64,000 nt of DNA from CAVTLG01 sp963735495 (GTDB taxonomy: Bacteria; Chloroflexota; Ktedonobacteria; Ktedonobacterales; Ktedonobacteraceae), in the NCBI GenBank assembly GCA_963735495.1, contig CAVTLG010000002.1, forward strand, positions 1,426,001 to 1,490,000, written 5' to 3'. The translations under genes and the position numbers were made by a program. The notes beneath the pieces are model-generated. The model was not told the origin of the DNA, made no database searches, and saw only the letters and a program-made list of their open reading frames with translations. Shown here one piece after another: positions 48,310-55,999 of this stretch (its first letter is position 1; each line of letters starts with the position of its first letter).

Positions 48310-49278
48310 ATGGCATTTGCAAAAAAAGTGTTCACTACAGGTTTGCTTGTTGGCGGTACTTTAGGAGTACTTGCTCTTTTTAATAAAGTAACAGAGGCGA
48401 TGGCCGGTGAGCTTGATACGGTATTGACTGGTGAGGAGCGCCGCTATCCCTGGAAATATGGGGATGCGTTCTACGAAGTGAAGGGCGAAGCTACGGCGAA
48501 GCCGCTCGTCCTCATCCATGGCTTTAGTCCAGGCGCTTCGTCTTATGAGTGGCGCAAGAATATTTCCGCACTGTCGGAGCAGTTTCGCGTCTATACGCTG
48601 GACCTGCTCGGTTTTGGTCTCTCCGATCATCCGGCGCTTGATTATGAAGCTGAGACCTTTGCGGACCTGCTCAGCGACTTCATCGCGGAGGTGGTTGGCA
48701 AACCAGCGGTTGTGGTTGCGCATGGTCTGACCAGCGCTTATGCCATCGCTGGCGCTTATCGTCAGCCGCAGTTATTTGAGCGGCTGGTGCTACTTGCTCC
48801 ACCACCAACCATCTTGCAGGAATCTTATCTGGGACCTCTCAATGTGCTGCTGAAGTTCGCGCTACGCGTGCCTATTGTTGGTCAGTTCATCTACAATATC
48901 CTGACCTCGCGCCAGGCCATTCGTCGCTATTATGATCAAGAGGGCTATCACAATCCGGGCCTGATCACTGACGAACTGGTGGAATACATCTACACCAGCG
49001 CACACCAACCCAATAGTCACTATGCGTTAGCTGCATTGTTCAGCGGTTATCTGGACCTGGATGTGCATGAGCCTTTCACGCGTTTGCAGGTGCCAGTTCT
49101 GGCTGTGTGGGGACGCGAAGGGCTGTTAACGCCGTCCGAAGCCAGTGCTACCTTCAAGCGAGCGAATGCTCAGGTGGAGGTGCGTATTATTGACAAGAGC
49201 AGCCTGCAATTGCAAGAGGAGCAAGCAGCTCAGGTCAACAACCTTATCCGCGAGTTTGCTGGAGCAGCTGTCCGCTAG
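48310..49278 (+). CDS. Alpha/beta-hydrolase-fold protein lacking the catalytic triad
   Basis: A 322-residue protein from ATG 48310 (AGGAG nine bases upstream). An N-terminal helix at about residues 8-26 may anchor it. The fold is clear from LVLIHGFSPGASSYEWRKNI (oxyanion loop), YTLDLLGFGLSDHP and LVLLAPPP. The nucleophile elbow, normally G-x-S-x-G, reads VVAHGLTSAYA with Gly139 at the Ser position. The acid loop reads VWGREGLLTP without the usual Asp, and the final His region reads IIDKSSLQLQEE with no His. So all three triad residues are missing. It is more likely a binding or scaffold protein than a hydrolase. Confidence 0.88.
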   Translation: MAFAKKVFTTGLLVGGTLGVLALFNKVTEAMAGELDTVLTGEERRYPWKYGDAFYEVKGEATAKPLVLIHGFSPGASSYEWRKNISALSEQFRVYTLDLLGFGLSDHPALDYEAETFADLLSDFIAEVVGKPAVVVAHGLTSAYAIAGAYRQPQLFERLVLLAPPPTILQESYLGPLNVLLKFALRVPIVGQFIYNILTSRQAIRRYYDQEGYHNPGLITDELVEYIYTSAHQPNSHYALAALFSGYLDLDVHEPFTRLQVPVLAVWGREGLLTPSEASATFKRANAQVEVRIIDKSSLQLQEEQAAQVNNLIREFAGAAVR

Positions 49279-49710
49279 CTATCTTGCAATGTCTCTATTC
49301 AGGTGCTGTGCAATGGTATGGCACCTGACCAGGAATGGCGGGGAGAATATGCTCTACCAATGTCCTACCGATTGCTTTCCCCGTACCTCAGTGCCCCTTG
49401 CTCCACCTGACCCAGTTTCTCGCTCTTGTTTGCTCTCTTGCTTTTCCTTTAAGACGTTTGCTTTCTCCGATGTCACGTACCTACCCCTTTGCCAATGTCG
49501 GGAAACAATACAATAGTAGTCAAAAGTTACAAAGTTACATAGGAAGAGAGGAGGAAAATATACTCCATGTGATTGATTTAATAAGGTACACGACTGCAGA
49601 AAGTGTCTGTCTCCGAGCTTGCTGGTCTGAGCCCTAACCTCTCCCAGATGACGAAGCGAGCGTAACAGAAGTCCTCAGAAGAAAATCCCCTCATCATTTA
49701 TTGCTATATA
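49279..49710. other. Intergenic region
   Basis: About 430 bases. A short hairpin CAGGTGC/GCACCTG (49301-49327) lies just after the hydrolase-fold gene and may act in termination, though no T-run follows. A 26-codon frame ending at 49665 has an HTH-like flavour (VSELAGLSPNLSQM) but is too short to call. Otherwise nothing supported. Confidence 0.4.
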
Positions 49711-49739
49711 TTGACATTTTGTTGTATGTATGCTATGTT
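49711..49739 (+). promoter_or_regulatory. Sigma70-type promoter of the XRE operon
   Basis: TTGACA (49711-49716), a 17-base spacer and TATGTT (49734-49739), about 50 bases before the first XRE gene. Confidence 0.75.
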
Positions 49740-49789
49740 CTATATAAGCTACCGTGATTTCTATCGTATGAGCATTATTAGAGGTGCAT

Positions 49790-50077
49790 ATGTCCGAGAT
49801 AAAAATGTATAATCGCCTGGCTGTCTTGCGAGCCGAGCGTAGCCTCTCACGTTTAAACCTGGCGAACGCCATTGGGGTCAACTACCAGACGGTTGGTTAT
49901 CTGGAGCGTGGCGAATATAGTCCCAGCCTGGAACTGGCATTTCGCATCAGCGAGTTCTTTGATTTGCCCATCGAAGCCATTTTCTCCATCAGACCTTTCA
50001 AGCCCTTAAGTGAAGAAGTCTATACTCATGCGCCAACTGTGCGCAGGAAGGATGACGATAATGCTCCAGCGACTTGA
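49790..50077 (+). CDS. XRE-family HTH regulator
   Basis: A 95-residue regulator from ATG 49790 (GAGG five bases upstream). The five-helix XRE domain spans about residues 6-66: NRLAVLRAERSLSRLNLANAIGVNYQTVGYLERGEYSPSLELAFRISEFFDLPIEAIF. The QTVGYLERGEY turn is the recognition region. A short basic/acidic tail follows. It is overlapped by a second XRE gene and followed by a membrane protein gene, an arrangement seen with DUF2178-type membrane partners. It probably autoregulates the operon. Confidence 0.93.
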   Translation: MSEIKMYNRLAVLRAERSLSRLNLANAIGVNYQTVGYLERGEYSPSLELAFRISEFFDLPIEAIFSIRPFKPLSEEVYTHAPTVRRKDDDNAPAT

Positions 50078-50441
50078 TGCGCCTGCGTGTACGCATATGC
50101 GACCTCCACTCTGGAATGGACGTTTTGTGCTTGGCGGTTTCGCGCTGACGTTCTCGGTGAGTAAGAGCGTCAGGCGTGCGCAGCAACCTGGATTGATCCT
50201 GAATCGCCTAGCGGCTTTGCGCCGGGAACGTGGTTTAGCGCTGGGTGAACTTGCCAATCTGCTGCGTATCCATCCCACAACACTTGCTGCCATGGAAGAC
50301 GGAAGCTACCTCCCCAGCCTGCGCCTGGCTATGGAACTGAGCGAGTTCTTTGCATTGCCGATTGAAGCTATCTTCCATCCCACTACAACGCGACGCAATA
50401 TCTGGCCTGAGCACGATGCTCTTGTTCCAGCCGAGGAGTAA
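50061..50441 (+). CDS. XRE-family HTH regulator, second copy
   Basis: A 126-residue protein; ATG 50061 lies nine bases after GGAAGG and inside the end of the first XRE gene (17-base overlap). The first 50 residues are unconserved. The XRE domain follows: NRLAALRRERGLALGELANLLRIHPTTLAAMEDGSYLPSLRLAMELSEFFALPIEAIF. It is clearly paralogous to the first copy, sharing the SEFF-LPIEAIF ending, but the recognition helix differs (HPTTLAAMEDGSY). It may bind another site or pair with the first protein. Confidence 0.88.
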   Translation: MLQRLDAPACTHMRPPLWNGRFVLGGFALTFSVSKSVRRAQQPGLILNRLAALRRERGLALGELANLLRIHPTTLAAMEDGSYLPSLRLAMELSEFFALPIEAIFHPTTTRRNIWPEHDALVPAEE

Positions 50442-50442
50442 A

Positions 50443-51141
50443 ATGATGTATGAACAGCAACAAATCCTGCTCGAAAATACTGACCGCATGCACACACGGC
50501 GTGCCTCACTCTGGCTTTGCCGTTTGCTCATCGTTATGCTCTATCTCAGCTTCGTAGCTTTTCTGGCTGCGCTCTGGCTCTCTGGGACCTTCGGGAGCGC
50601 ACCTACGCAGTTGTCATTGGGACTGGTTACATTTATGGAGCTGCATCGATGGATTGTCCTTGCCCTCCCTACAGCTTGCCTGGGTCTCTCCTATGTCGTC
50701 TTGCGTTACCTGACTGGTGAAATCATCACTGTGCCGGAACGCTATCTGGATGAGCGCCAGAAAATGGTGCGCGACCAGGCTCACCGTTCGGCTTTCAAAC
50801 TGATGAAAGCGTCCTGTCTATTGATCCCGATTTTCCTCGTTCTCATGAACCTGCACTCCTGGACGCAACCAGCTTCTCCTACGCTCGACTGGACTACGAG
50901 AGCGGTTGTTCCTCATGTGGGGGATGGCATTTTTAAGGTAATGGGGACAGGAGCTATGCAAAAAGCTTATACTGTACAGACGTTGCATCAGTTTATCTGG
51001 GTATTTATCCCATCTGCAACGCCCGCAACATCTGCAACGTCTGCGGAACTTGTTCTGTCCGGGTGTCTGCTATTGCTCTGCCTGTTTCTTATCATCTCTG
51101 CACTACCCATGACGATCTTAGCCTGGAAAGGCAAAAGCTAA
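50443..51141 (+). CDS. Four-helix membrane protein of the XRE operon (DUF2178-like)
   Basis: A 232-residue membrane protein; ATG 50443 lies two bases after the preceding stop and shortly after GAGGAG. Hydrophobic segments lie near residues 26-47, 65-84, 118-136 and 205-226. Between helices two and three is a charged cytoplasmic loop, ERYLDERQKMVRDQAHRSAF, resembling the DER-containing loop of DUF2178 proteins that accompany XRE regulators. An extracytoplasmic segment of about 65 residues lies between helices three and four. Role unknown; it may sense a membrane state for the XRE pair. Confidence 0.78.
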   Translation: MMYEQQQILLENTDRMHTRRASLWLCRLLIVMLYLSFVAFLAALWLSGTFGSAPTQLSLGLVTFMELHRWIVLALPTACLGLSYVVLRYLTGEIITVPERYLDERQKMVRDQAHRSAFKLMKASCLLIPIFLVLMNLHSWTQPASPTLDWTTRAVVPHVGDGIFKVMGTGAMQKAYTVQTLHQFIWVFIPSATPATSATSAELVLSGCLLLLCLFLIISALPMTILAWKGKS

Positions 51142-51293
51142 TATTCCATCGCGTGAACGTCCAGATGTGTAGCAGATGAAATGTTGGTGGTCGGTGGGAA
51201 TGAAAAATAAGCGCCGAGTCCAGGCCGCCTGACAACTGCTCAACACATGTGCTCTGCCCTCGTGAATCAAACGAGGGCAGTCGTTTGCGCTAC

Positions 51294-52865
51294 TCAGTGT
51301 GGTGGAGCAACCTTCCAATCGGGCTTTGTGGCGTCATCATTGATGTGGGACTGCCGTTCTTCATACTTCCTGGCCTGCTCGTATAAGTTCAGTGCTGCGC
51401 GCGCCGGGTCAAAGCTGACCGTCTGGCTGGCCTGGGGATCTTGCGCAACCTGCTCAAATTTTGCTGCGAAGCCGCGAATTGTGTCTGGATCGCTGATGTG
51501 ACCATCCTGCACTTCTTTATATATTTTGATCAGGAATTCCTCCTTGGGCAGTTGTGGTGGTGTGGCAGTTGCGGCAGGCGGTTTGACAGTGGTTGGTTCC
51601 GATGGCTTGGGCATGCTCTTGCCCGTTTGCGCTGCACCGACAGGGACTGGCTGTTTTGCCGAAACCGCTGGTAGCACCACTTGCGCGGGTTGTGCTGCTG
51701 GCTGCGGTTGTGGCTCAGGTTCAGGCTGTTGTGTATCGACGACAATGACACCATGTGGTGCAAGCTCCACGTCGCGGATGCTGGCCCAATTGATTTGCAC
51801 TCCCCAGGGGGCCACTTTATCGCGCATGTGCTGGAACAGATAGGTATTGATGCGTTCTCGTCGTGCTATACCACCTTTGAAATCATCTTCGCTCTGCTGC
51901 TCGGGCTCGTAGCTATGGCGCGCTTGCAGTCCATTCGGCCAGCTGAGAAAGTCCTCTGGCTTAAAGAGCGTCGCAATTGTCTGTAGCGTGTTGATAAACA
52001 GGTCGCGTACGCTCTCTTCCCAATTGTTGACCTGCGTGATCGCCAGGTGCGCATCTTCTGGCAATAATTGGTAGGAGATGACTGCGCGCAAGACCACATC
52101 TTCGTCACGTGATAGCTGGACAGTTTGCGTCGGGCAGATCCACTGTGTCTCGGCTGTGTTGAGTTGCGCGGCGATCTCTTCCCAGGGTAGCAGGACGTTG
52201 AAGCCTGGATAGAGAGTGCGACTATATTTTTTTGCGCTAAATACGATGTCTGCAAAGCCTTCGGGGACTGGGTGAATGCAGCGTCTGGCCATGAAGATAG
52301 CCACAATGGTCAGGACTACGAGCAGCAGAAAGCCTGGAATTGGTCCAAAGAGTGCGAAACATGCAGCAAGCAAGAAGAAGAAAAAACCGCCCAGCATACT
52401 GAGTGCCCATAAGCCGTTATCATCACCTGCATGATGGACCGCTACTCCTTGTGCGGTAGCGATGGCGATGAGAACGATGGTGACGGGCCAGAAACCCGCT
52501 GGAGGGACTGCTGCGTGCCTGAGTGCGATCTGTGGAAGCACGATCAGGCCAGTGATGCCGCCAAAAAGCAAGGGCGCAATCATCAACGTCAAGTAGTGTC
52601 TGATCTGGTCGAGTAGTCCTCGAGGTGCTGTATCTGCCGCCTGGACATCTACGTCGACATCATCGCCCGGACCTGCGTTATGCTGATCATCCATGCTATC
52701 AGCCGGAAGCGGTGTACCAGCATAAAATGCGCCTGTTTGCTGCTGATGGGGAGAACGTGGCAGTTCTTCAAGGTCTGATCCTGGAACTTGCTCAGGTGGT
52801 TGGTTCCAATTGGCGTTGGCGGGACCTTGCCAGATGGCCCCCGGGTCTTGCCCGTCTGACGACAT
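51294..52865 (-). CDS. SPFH/Band 7 domain membrane protein
   Basis: A 523-residue protein. Residues 1-85 are polar and disordered (Pro/Gln/Asp-rich). Hydrophobic segments at about 95-112, 122-140, 150-172 and 175-190 form a membrane domain. Then an SPFH (Band 7) domain runs from VPEGFADIVFSAKKYSRTLYPGFNVLLPWEEI through VVLRAVISYQLLPEDA, NWEESVRDLFINTLQTIA and GVQINWASIRDVELAPHGV. A long Pro/Gln/Ala linker leads to a short C-terminal helical domain (EEFLIKIYKEVQDGHISDPDTI). SPFH proteins assemble into membrane rings or microdomains. Multiple N-terminal helices and the extra C-terminal part are unusual. It is followed by the PSP1 gene upstream on the same strand. Confidence 0.85.
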   Translation of the reverse strand: MSSDGQDPGAIWQGPANANWNQPPEQVPGSDLEELPRSPHQQQTGAFYAGTPLPADSMDDQHNAGPGDDVDVDVQAADTAPRGLLDQIRHYLTLMIAPLLFGGITGLIVLPQIALRHAAVPPAGFWPVTIVLIAIATAQGVAVHHAGDDNGLWALSMLGGFFFFLLAACFALFGPIPGFLLLVVLTIVAIFMARRCIHPVPEGFADIVFSAKKYSRTLYPGFNVLLPWEEIAAQLNTAETQWICPTQTVQLSRDEDVVLRAVISYQLLPEDAHLAITQVNNWEESVRDLFINTLQTIATLFKPEDFLSWPNGLQARHSYEPEQQSEDDFKGGIARRERINTYLFQHMRDKVAPWGVQINWASIRDVELAPHGVIVVDTQQPEPEPQPQPAAQPAQVVLPAVSAKQPVPVGAAQTGKSMPKPSEPTTVKPPAATATPPQLPKEEFLIKIYKEVQDGHISDPDTIRGFAAKFEQVAQDPQASQTVSFDPARAALNLYEQARKYEERQSHINDDATKPDWKVAPPH

Positions 52866-52914
52866 ATATTACACACCTTCCTCTCATCTCTGCGCCAGGA
52901 TTCTTCAAACGTAA

Positions 52915-53862
52915 CTATTTCTTTTTGATTTTACAAGAACCACAGCCACCACCGCTCCTGGTGCTTCCACAGCTCCCACAACCGCCGCTGCTGCAACTCC
53001 CGCAACCGCCGCTGCCGCAACTGCTCGGCTGTTCTTCTGGTGCATCAACCGGGATGTGAATGGTGACACCGCTTTCCAACATAACTTCGACTGCATTTTG
53101 TGGCACATTCACCGAGACTACTTTACCGGGACCGCTGGGTGTGTCGAGGAAGGTTCCGATCTGTGGCATCTGTCGTTTGGCTTGAATGTAGTTGTCGTTT
53201 TCGTAAGAGAGACAACACATGAGACGACCGCAGACGCCAGAAATTTTTGAGGGATTGAGCGGTAGTCCTTGCTCTTTCGCCATCTTGATCGAAACGATAC
53301 CAAAGTCAGTGATCCAGGAGCTACAGCAGAGGGTTTTGCCGCATGGACCAATGCCTCCCTGCAACTTCGCTTGATCTCGTGCGCCAATCTGGCGCAATTC
53401 GATACGCGTGCGAAATGTCGCGGCCAGATCCCGTACGAGGGCGCGGAAATCAACCCGCTCGTCCGCTGTAAAGTAAAAAGTTAGCCGACTACCATCAAAC
53501 GTGTATTCAGCCTCCACGAGCTTCATCGGCAGATGGTGCTGCACAATCCGTTCGTGGCAGCGCATCAACGCATCTTTCTCTTTACTTTTGTATGCAAGCA
53601 TCATGCGCAATTCGTCTTCAGTTGCCAGATGCAAGACGGGTTTCAGCGGATCGCTCAGATCACTCTCTGCGATCTTCTTAGAGGCAATCACCACTCGCCC
53701 AGCCTCAACGCCACGCACGGTTTCCACAATGACGTACTGGCCTGTCGTAAATGTTTGCTCTACAGGGTCAAAGTAATAGATACGACCGGCGGGACGAAAA
53801 CGGATGCCTACGACAACAACAGTTTGCGCTGTGCTCGTTGTCAATGACATTGGCACTTCCAT
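52915..53862 (-). CDS. PSP1/RicT (YaaT)-type protein with Cys-rich tail
   Basis: A 315-residue PSP1 C-terminal-domain protein related to Bacillus RicT/YaaT. An ATG at 53850 has a slightly better ribosome site than 53862. Core segments: VVVVGIRFRPAGRIYYFDP, YVIVETVRGVEAGRV and LVEAEYTFDGSRLTFYFTADERVDFR. The Cys cluster GPCGKTLCCSSW and GVCGRLMCCLSYE is the region implicated in Fe-S binding in the Ric complex. The last 35 residues add seven Cys in Gly/Ser repeats (CGSGGCGSC, GGCGSCGS, GGGCGSC), not part of the usual family. RicT acts in RNA processing and development in Bacillus. The partners ricA and ricF are not nearby. Confidence 0.92.
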   Translation of the reverse strand: MEVPMSLTTSTAQTVVVVGIRFRPAGRIYYFDPVEQTFTTGQYVIVETVRGVEAGRVVIASKKIAESDLSDPLKPVLHLATEDELRMMLAYKSKEKDALMRCHERIVQHHLPMKLVEAEYTFDGSRLTFYFTADERVDFRALVRDLAATFRTRIELRQIGARDQAKLQGGIGPCGKTLCCSSWITDFGIVSIKMAKEQGLPLNPSKISGVCGRLMCCLSYENDNYIQAKRQMPQIGTFLDTPSGPGKVVSVNVPQNAVEVMLESGVTIHIPVDAPEEQPSSCGSGGCGSCSSGGCGSCGSTRSGGGCGSCKIKKK

Positions 53863-53921
53863 CTTTACTAGATGGGGGCAGTGTGTAGCGGCGTTGCTCC
53901 ATTTGCCCCATCCTTTGACTG

Positions 53922-54494
53922 TTACATTTCGTTTGTCAACAAGATAGCTTCAGCCACCTCGCGCATAGACTTCCGATTGTTCATGCTCGCCTTCTGGATC
54001 TTGCGGAAAGCCTCTTGTTCGCTGAGTCCTTGCTTTTCCATCAAGAGTCCTTTCGCTCGCTCGACGACCTTGCGTGTCTCGAGTTTCTCTGAGAGGCTGC
54101 GATTCTCTTCTTCCAGGGCGCGGAACTCGCTGTAGCGAGCCAGTGTGACTTCGATAGCAGGCGTAACTTCGCTCTCGCGCAGTGGTTTCACGATGTAGTT
54201 AACCACGCCCGCCTCTTTCGCTCGTTCCACGAGTTGCTGGTCCCCGAAAGCCGTGAGCAACAACACTGGTGCAATCTTTTCCTGCGTAAGTGTTTCGGCG
54301 GCGGCAATGCCATCCATATCGGGCATACGAATGTCCATGATCAGCAGATCTGGCCGCAGTTCGCGGGCCAGGTTGATGGCGCTCTGGCCATCGCCTGCCT
54401 CCCCAATTACGAGGTATCCCTGCTTGGTCAGCACATCTTTTAAGTCCATGCGCTGAATGGCTTCGTCATCGGCAATAATAATTCGTGTTGGCAT
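53922..54494 (-). CDS. ANTAR-domain response regulator
   Basis: A 190-residue regulator with an N-terminal receiver (IIIADDEAIQ, phospho-acceptor in DLLIMDIRMPDMDG, LLTAF, VKPLRESE), a coiled segment (FRALEEENRSLSEKLETRK) and a C-terminal ANTAR domain (VVERAKGLLMEKQGLSEQEAFRKIQKASMNN). ANTAR domains bind paired-hairpin RNA and prevent transcription termination. No kinase is adjacent. The aroF leader 1.2-1.4 kb away has hairpin-plus-terminator architecture, but it carries a leader peptide and shows no clear ANTAR hexaloop pair, so a link is speculative. Confidence 0.95.
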   Translation of the reverse strand: MPTRIIIADDEAIQRMDLKDVLTKQGYLVIGEAGDGQSAINLARELRPDLLIMDIRMPDMDGIAAAETLTQEKIAPVLLLTAFGDQQLVERAKEAGVVNYIVKPLRESEVTPAIEVTLARYSEFRALEEENRSLSEKLETRKVVERAKGLLMEKQGLSEQEAFRKIQKASMNNRKSMREVAEAILLTNEM

Positions 54495-54617
54495 AGTGTC
54501 TCCTCAAAGCCTTGGTCTATCCCCCACCATCATAGCAAATACTCTTTCTACCTACGCAGAGTATAGCATAAGTGTGTGTTGTGAGTCGATAGGTGTTGCC
54601 TGGGAATCTTCCGGCGC

Positions 54618-55682
54618 TTATGCCACACGCGTCTCCTCACGCATCATGCGCGTGAAAAGCCTGGTTTCGCGCACGATTTTTGCTAGTTGCTCGGGCGTAA
54701 TCGATTGTCGCCCGTCACATAATGCTGTATTGGGATCGAGATGGGTTTCGATGATCAGGCCATCGGCTTCGGCGGCAATGCTGGCTCGTGACATGGCTGG
54801 CACCAATTCGCGGCGACCGGTGGCATGGCTGGGGTCAACAATGATGGGCAAGTGGGTCAATTCGTGGAGCAGTGGCACACAGGTCAGGTCAAGGACATTG
54901 CGTGTCTGGGGATCGTAGCTGCGTATGCCGCGTTCGCAGAGGATGACGTTAGGATTGCCTGCCGCGACAATGTATTCAGCTGCCAGTAACCATTCGTCGA
55001 TGGTGGCTGACAATCCGCGCTTCAGTAGGATCGGAAGCTGCTTGCTATGTCTACCGACCGTTGAGAGCAGCGGGAAGTTCTGCATGTTACGCGAACCGAT
55101 CTGTAATATGTCCGCGAACTGGGCTACTGGCTCTACCATAGCGGGTTCCATGACTTCAGTAATCACAGGTAGTCCTGTGATCTCGCGTGCTTCCGCCAGC
55201 ATGTGCAGCCCTTCAATGCCGAGTCCCTGGAACTGGTAGGGCGAAGTACGAGGTTTGAAGGCTCCGCCGCGTAAGATCTGTGCGCCAGCCTGTTTGACTG
55301 CGCGTGCAGTGGCCAGCAACTGTTCCCGACTCTCGACGGCGCAAGGTCCAGACATGATCACAGGAGCAATAGCCTCACCGCCGATAGTCACCGGGTTGCA
55401 GTCATGCGTCTTCCCTACGACAATACTGCTTGTGGTCGCCTGGAACGTGCGGCTGACCAGCTGATAGGCGGTTTTGATGCTCAGGACACTATCAACTGCG
55501 CTCAGCGCTTCTAATGCGCTCTGTGCCTGACTATCGACCAGGCTGGTATCAAGGGCGATTACTTCGCGCTCGGCCATGACGGTTGTGGTGATCGGACATT
55601 GACTGCCGGTGATACGGCAGAGTAGTGTCATCAATTGCGCTCGTTCGTCGCTGGTCGCCTGGGTGTGAAGTGTGATAATCAT
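54618..55682 (-). CDS. aroF: 3-deoxy-7-phosphoheptulonate synthase
   Basis: A 354-residue DAHP synthase of the KDO8P-synthase-like class. ATG 55682 is chosen because GAGAGG lies nine bases upstream; ATG 55691 directly abuts that box. Residues 1-75 form an N-terminal ferredoxin-like domain as in Thermotoga-type enzymes, where Tyr or Phe inhibit. The barrel follows: VIMSGPCAVESREQLLATA, LRGGAFKPRTSPYQFQG, ITEVMEP, LQIGSRNMQNFPLL, PILLKRGLSATIDEW, ILCERGIRSYD and VDPSHATGRRELV. It condenses PEP and erythrose 4-phosphate, the first shikimate-pathway step. A promoter, an aromatic-rich leader ORF and a terminator lie upstream. Confidence 0.96.
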   Translation of the reverse strand: MIITLHTQATSDERAQLMTLLCRITGSQCPITTTVMAEREVIALDTSLVDSQAQSALEALSAVDSVLSIKTAYQLVSRTFQATTSSIVVGKTHDCNPVTIGGEAIAPVIMSGPCAVESREQLLATARAVKQAGAQILRGGAFKPRTSPYQFQGLGIEGLHMLAEAREITGLPVITEVMEPAMVEPVAQFADILQIGSRNMQNFPLLSTVGRHSKQLPILLKRGLSATIDEWLLAAEYIVAAGNPNVILCERGIRSYDPQTRNVLDLTCVPLLHELTHLPIIVDPSHATGRRELVPAMSRASIAAEADGLIIETHLDPNTALCDGRQSITPEQLAKIVRETRLFTRMMREETRVA

Positions 55683-55720
55683 GAATGTCATCCTCTCGAC
55701 TCAATTTTTGAGAAACAAAA

Positions 55721-55744
55721 AAGCAGAGGTTTTTTCCTCTGCTT
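55721..55744 (-). terminator. Attenuator terminator ahead of aroF
   Basis: On the minus strand AAGCAGAGG pairs perfectly with CCTCTGCTT around a six-A loop, followed by TTTTG. It lies only about 40 bases before the aroF ATG and after the promoter, so it must be bypassed for aroF expression. Confidence 0.9.
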
Positions 55745-55745
55745 A

Positions 55746-55804
55746 CTCCAGCACGCTGGTGGTCAATTTTTGCTCAGCCCAAAGGGCCCACCATCATGCT
55801 GGAG
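55746..55804 (-). promoter_or_regulatory. Long leader stem upstream of the aroF terminator
   Basis: CTCCAGCA-TGA-TGGTGG (55804-55788 on the minus strand) pairs with CCACCA-GCG-TGCTGGAG (55762-55746): 14 pairs around a 3x3 internal loop. A small GGGCCC hairpin sits in the loop. The upper strand contains the last codons and stop of the leader ORF, so translation should affect folding. The competing antiterminator was not resolved by eye. Confidence 0.75.
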
Positions 55805-55868
55805 GGCTAAACCAATAATAAAAGCTATATTGGAAACTGATTTGTTTGTCTGGTTGGTCGCTGAGCAT
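55794..55868 (-). CDS. Aromatic-rich leader peptide of aroF
   Basis: A 24-codon ORF starting at ATG 55868 and ending TGA 55796-55794, too short for routine gene finding. Residues 12-20 read FQYSFYYWF: seven of nine are Phe, Tyr or Trp, covering all three end products of the pathway controlled by aroF. It ends SPPA. Promoter upstream, then this ORF, then the stem and terminator, then aroF is the classic order of a ribosome-stalling attenuator. The ribosome site is weak (GGA eight bases upstream). Role inferred from composition and position. Confidence 0.82.
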   Translation of the reverse strand: MLSDQPDKQISFQYSFYYWFSPPA

Positions 55869-55923
55869 TGATATTTTCCGTATGTTTGTTATTGCCGAAG
55901 CCTTGCTCCGACTTGTAGTAACA

Positions 55924-55953
55924 ATTATAAAGGGTTGATGCTATCTCTGTCAA
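55924..55953 (-). promoter_or_regulatory. Promoter of the aroF leader
   Basis: Minus strand TTGACA (55953-55948), an 18-base spacer and TATAAT (55929-55924), both exact consensus. Expected start near 55917, giving a leader of about 235 bases. Confidence 0.88.
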
Positions 55954-55999
55954 GAGGCAATGGAGCCTGTCATGCCTCTCTTGGAGCATTGATCTGGTA

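Noticed and set aside
49600..49665. Short HTH-like peptide (VSELAGLSPNLSQM)
   Set aside because: Only about 26 codons with no start site; perhaps a chance match or tiny remnant.
55682..55953. T-box riboswitch ahead of aroF
   Set aside because: The T-box antiterminator consensus and a long stem I are absent, while an aromatic leader ORF is present.
53922..55953. ANTAR regulator acting on the nearby aroF leader
   Set aside because: No paired hexanucleotide-loop hairpins typical of ANTAR targets were seen; the leader peptide explains the architecture better.
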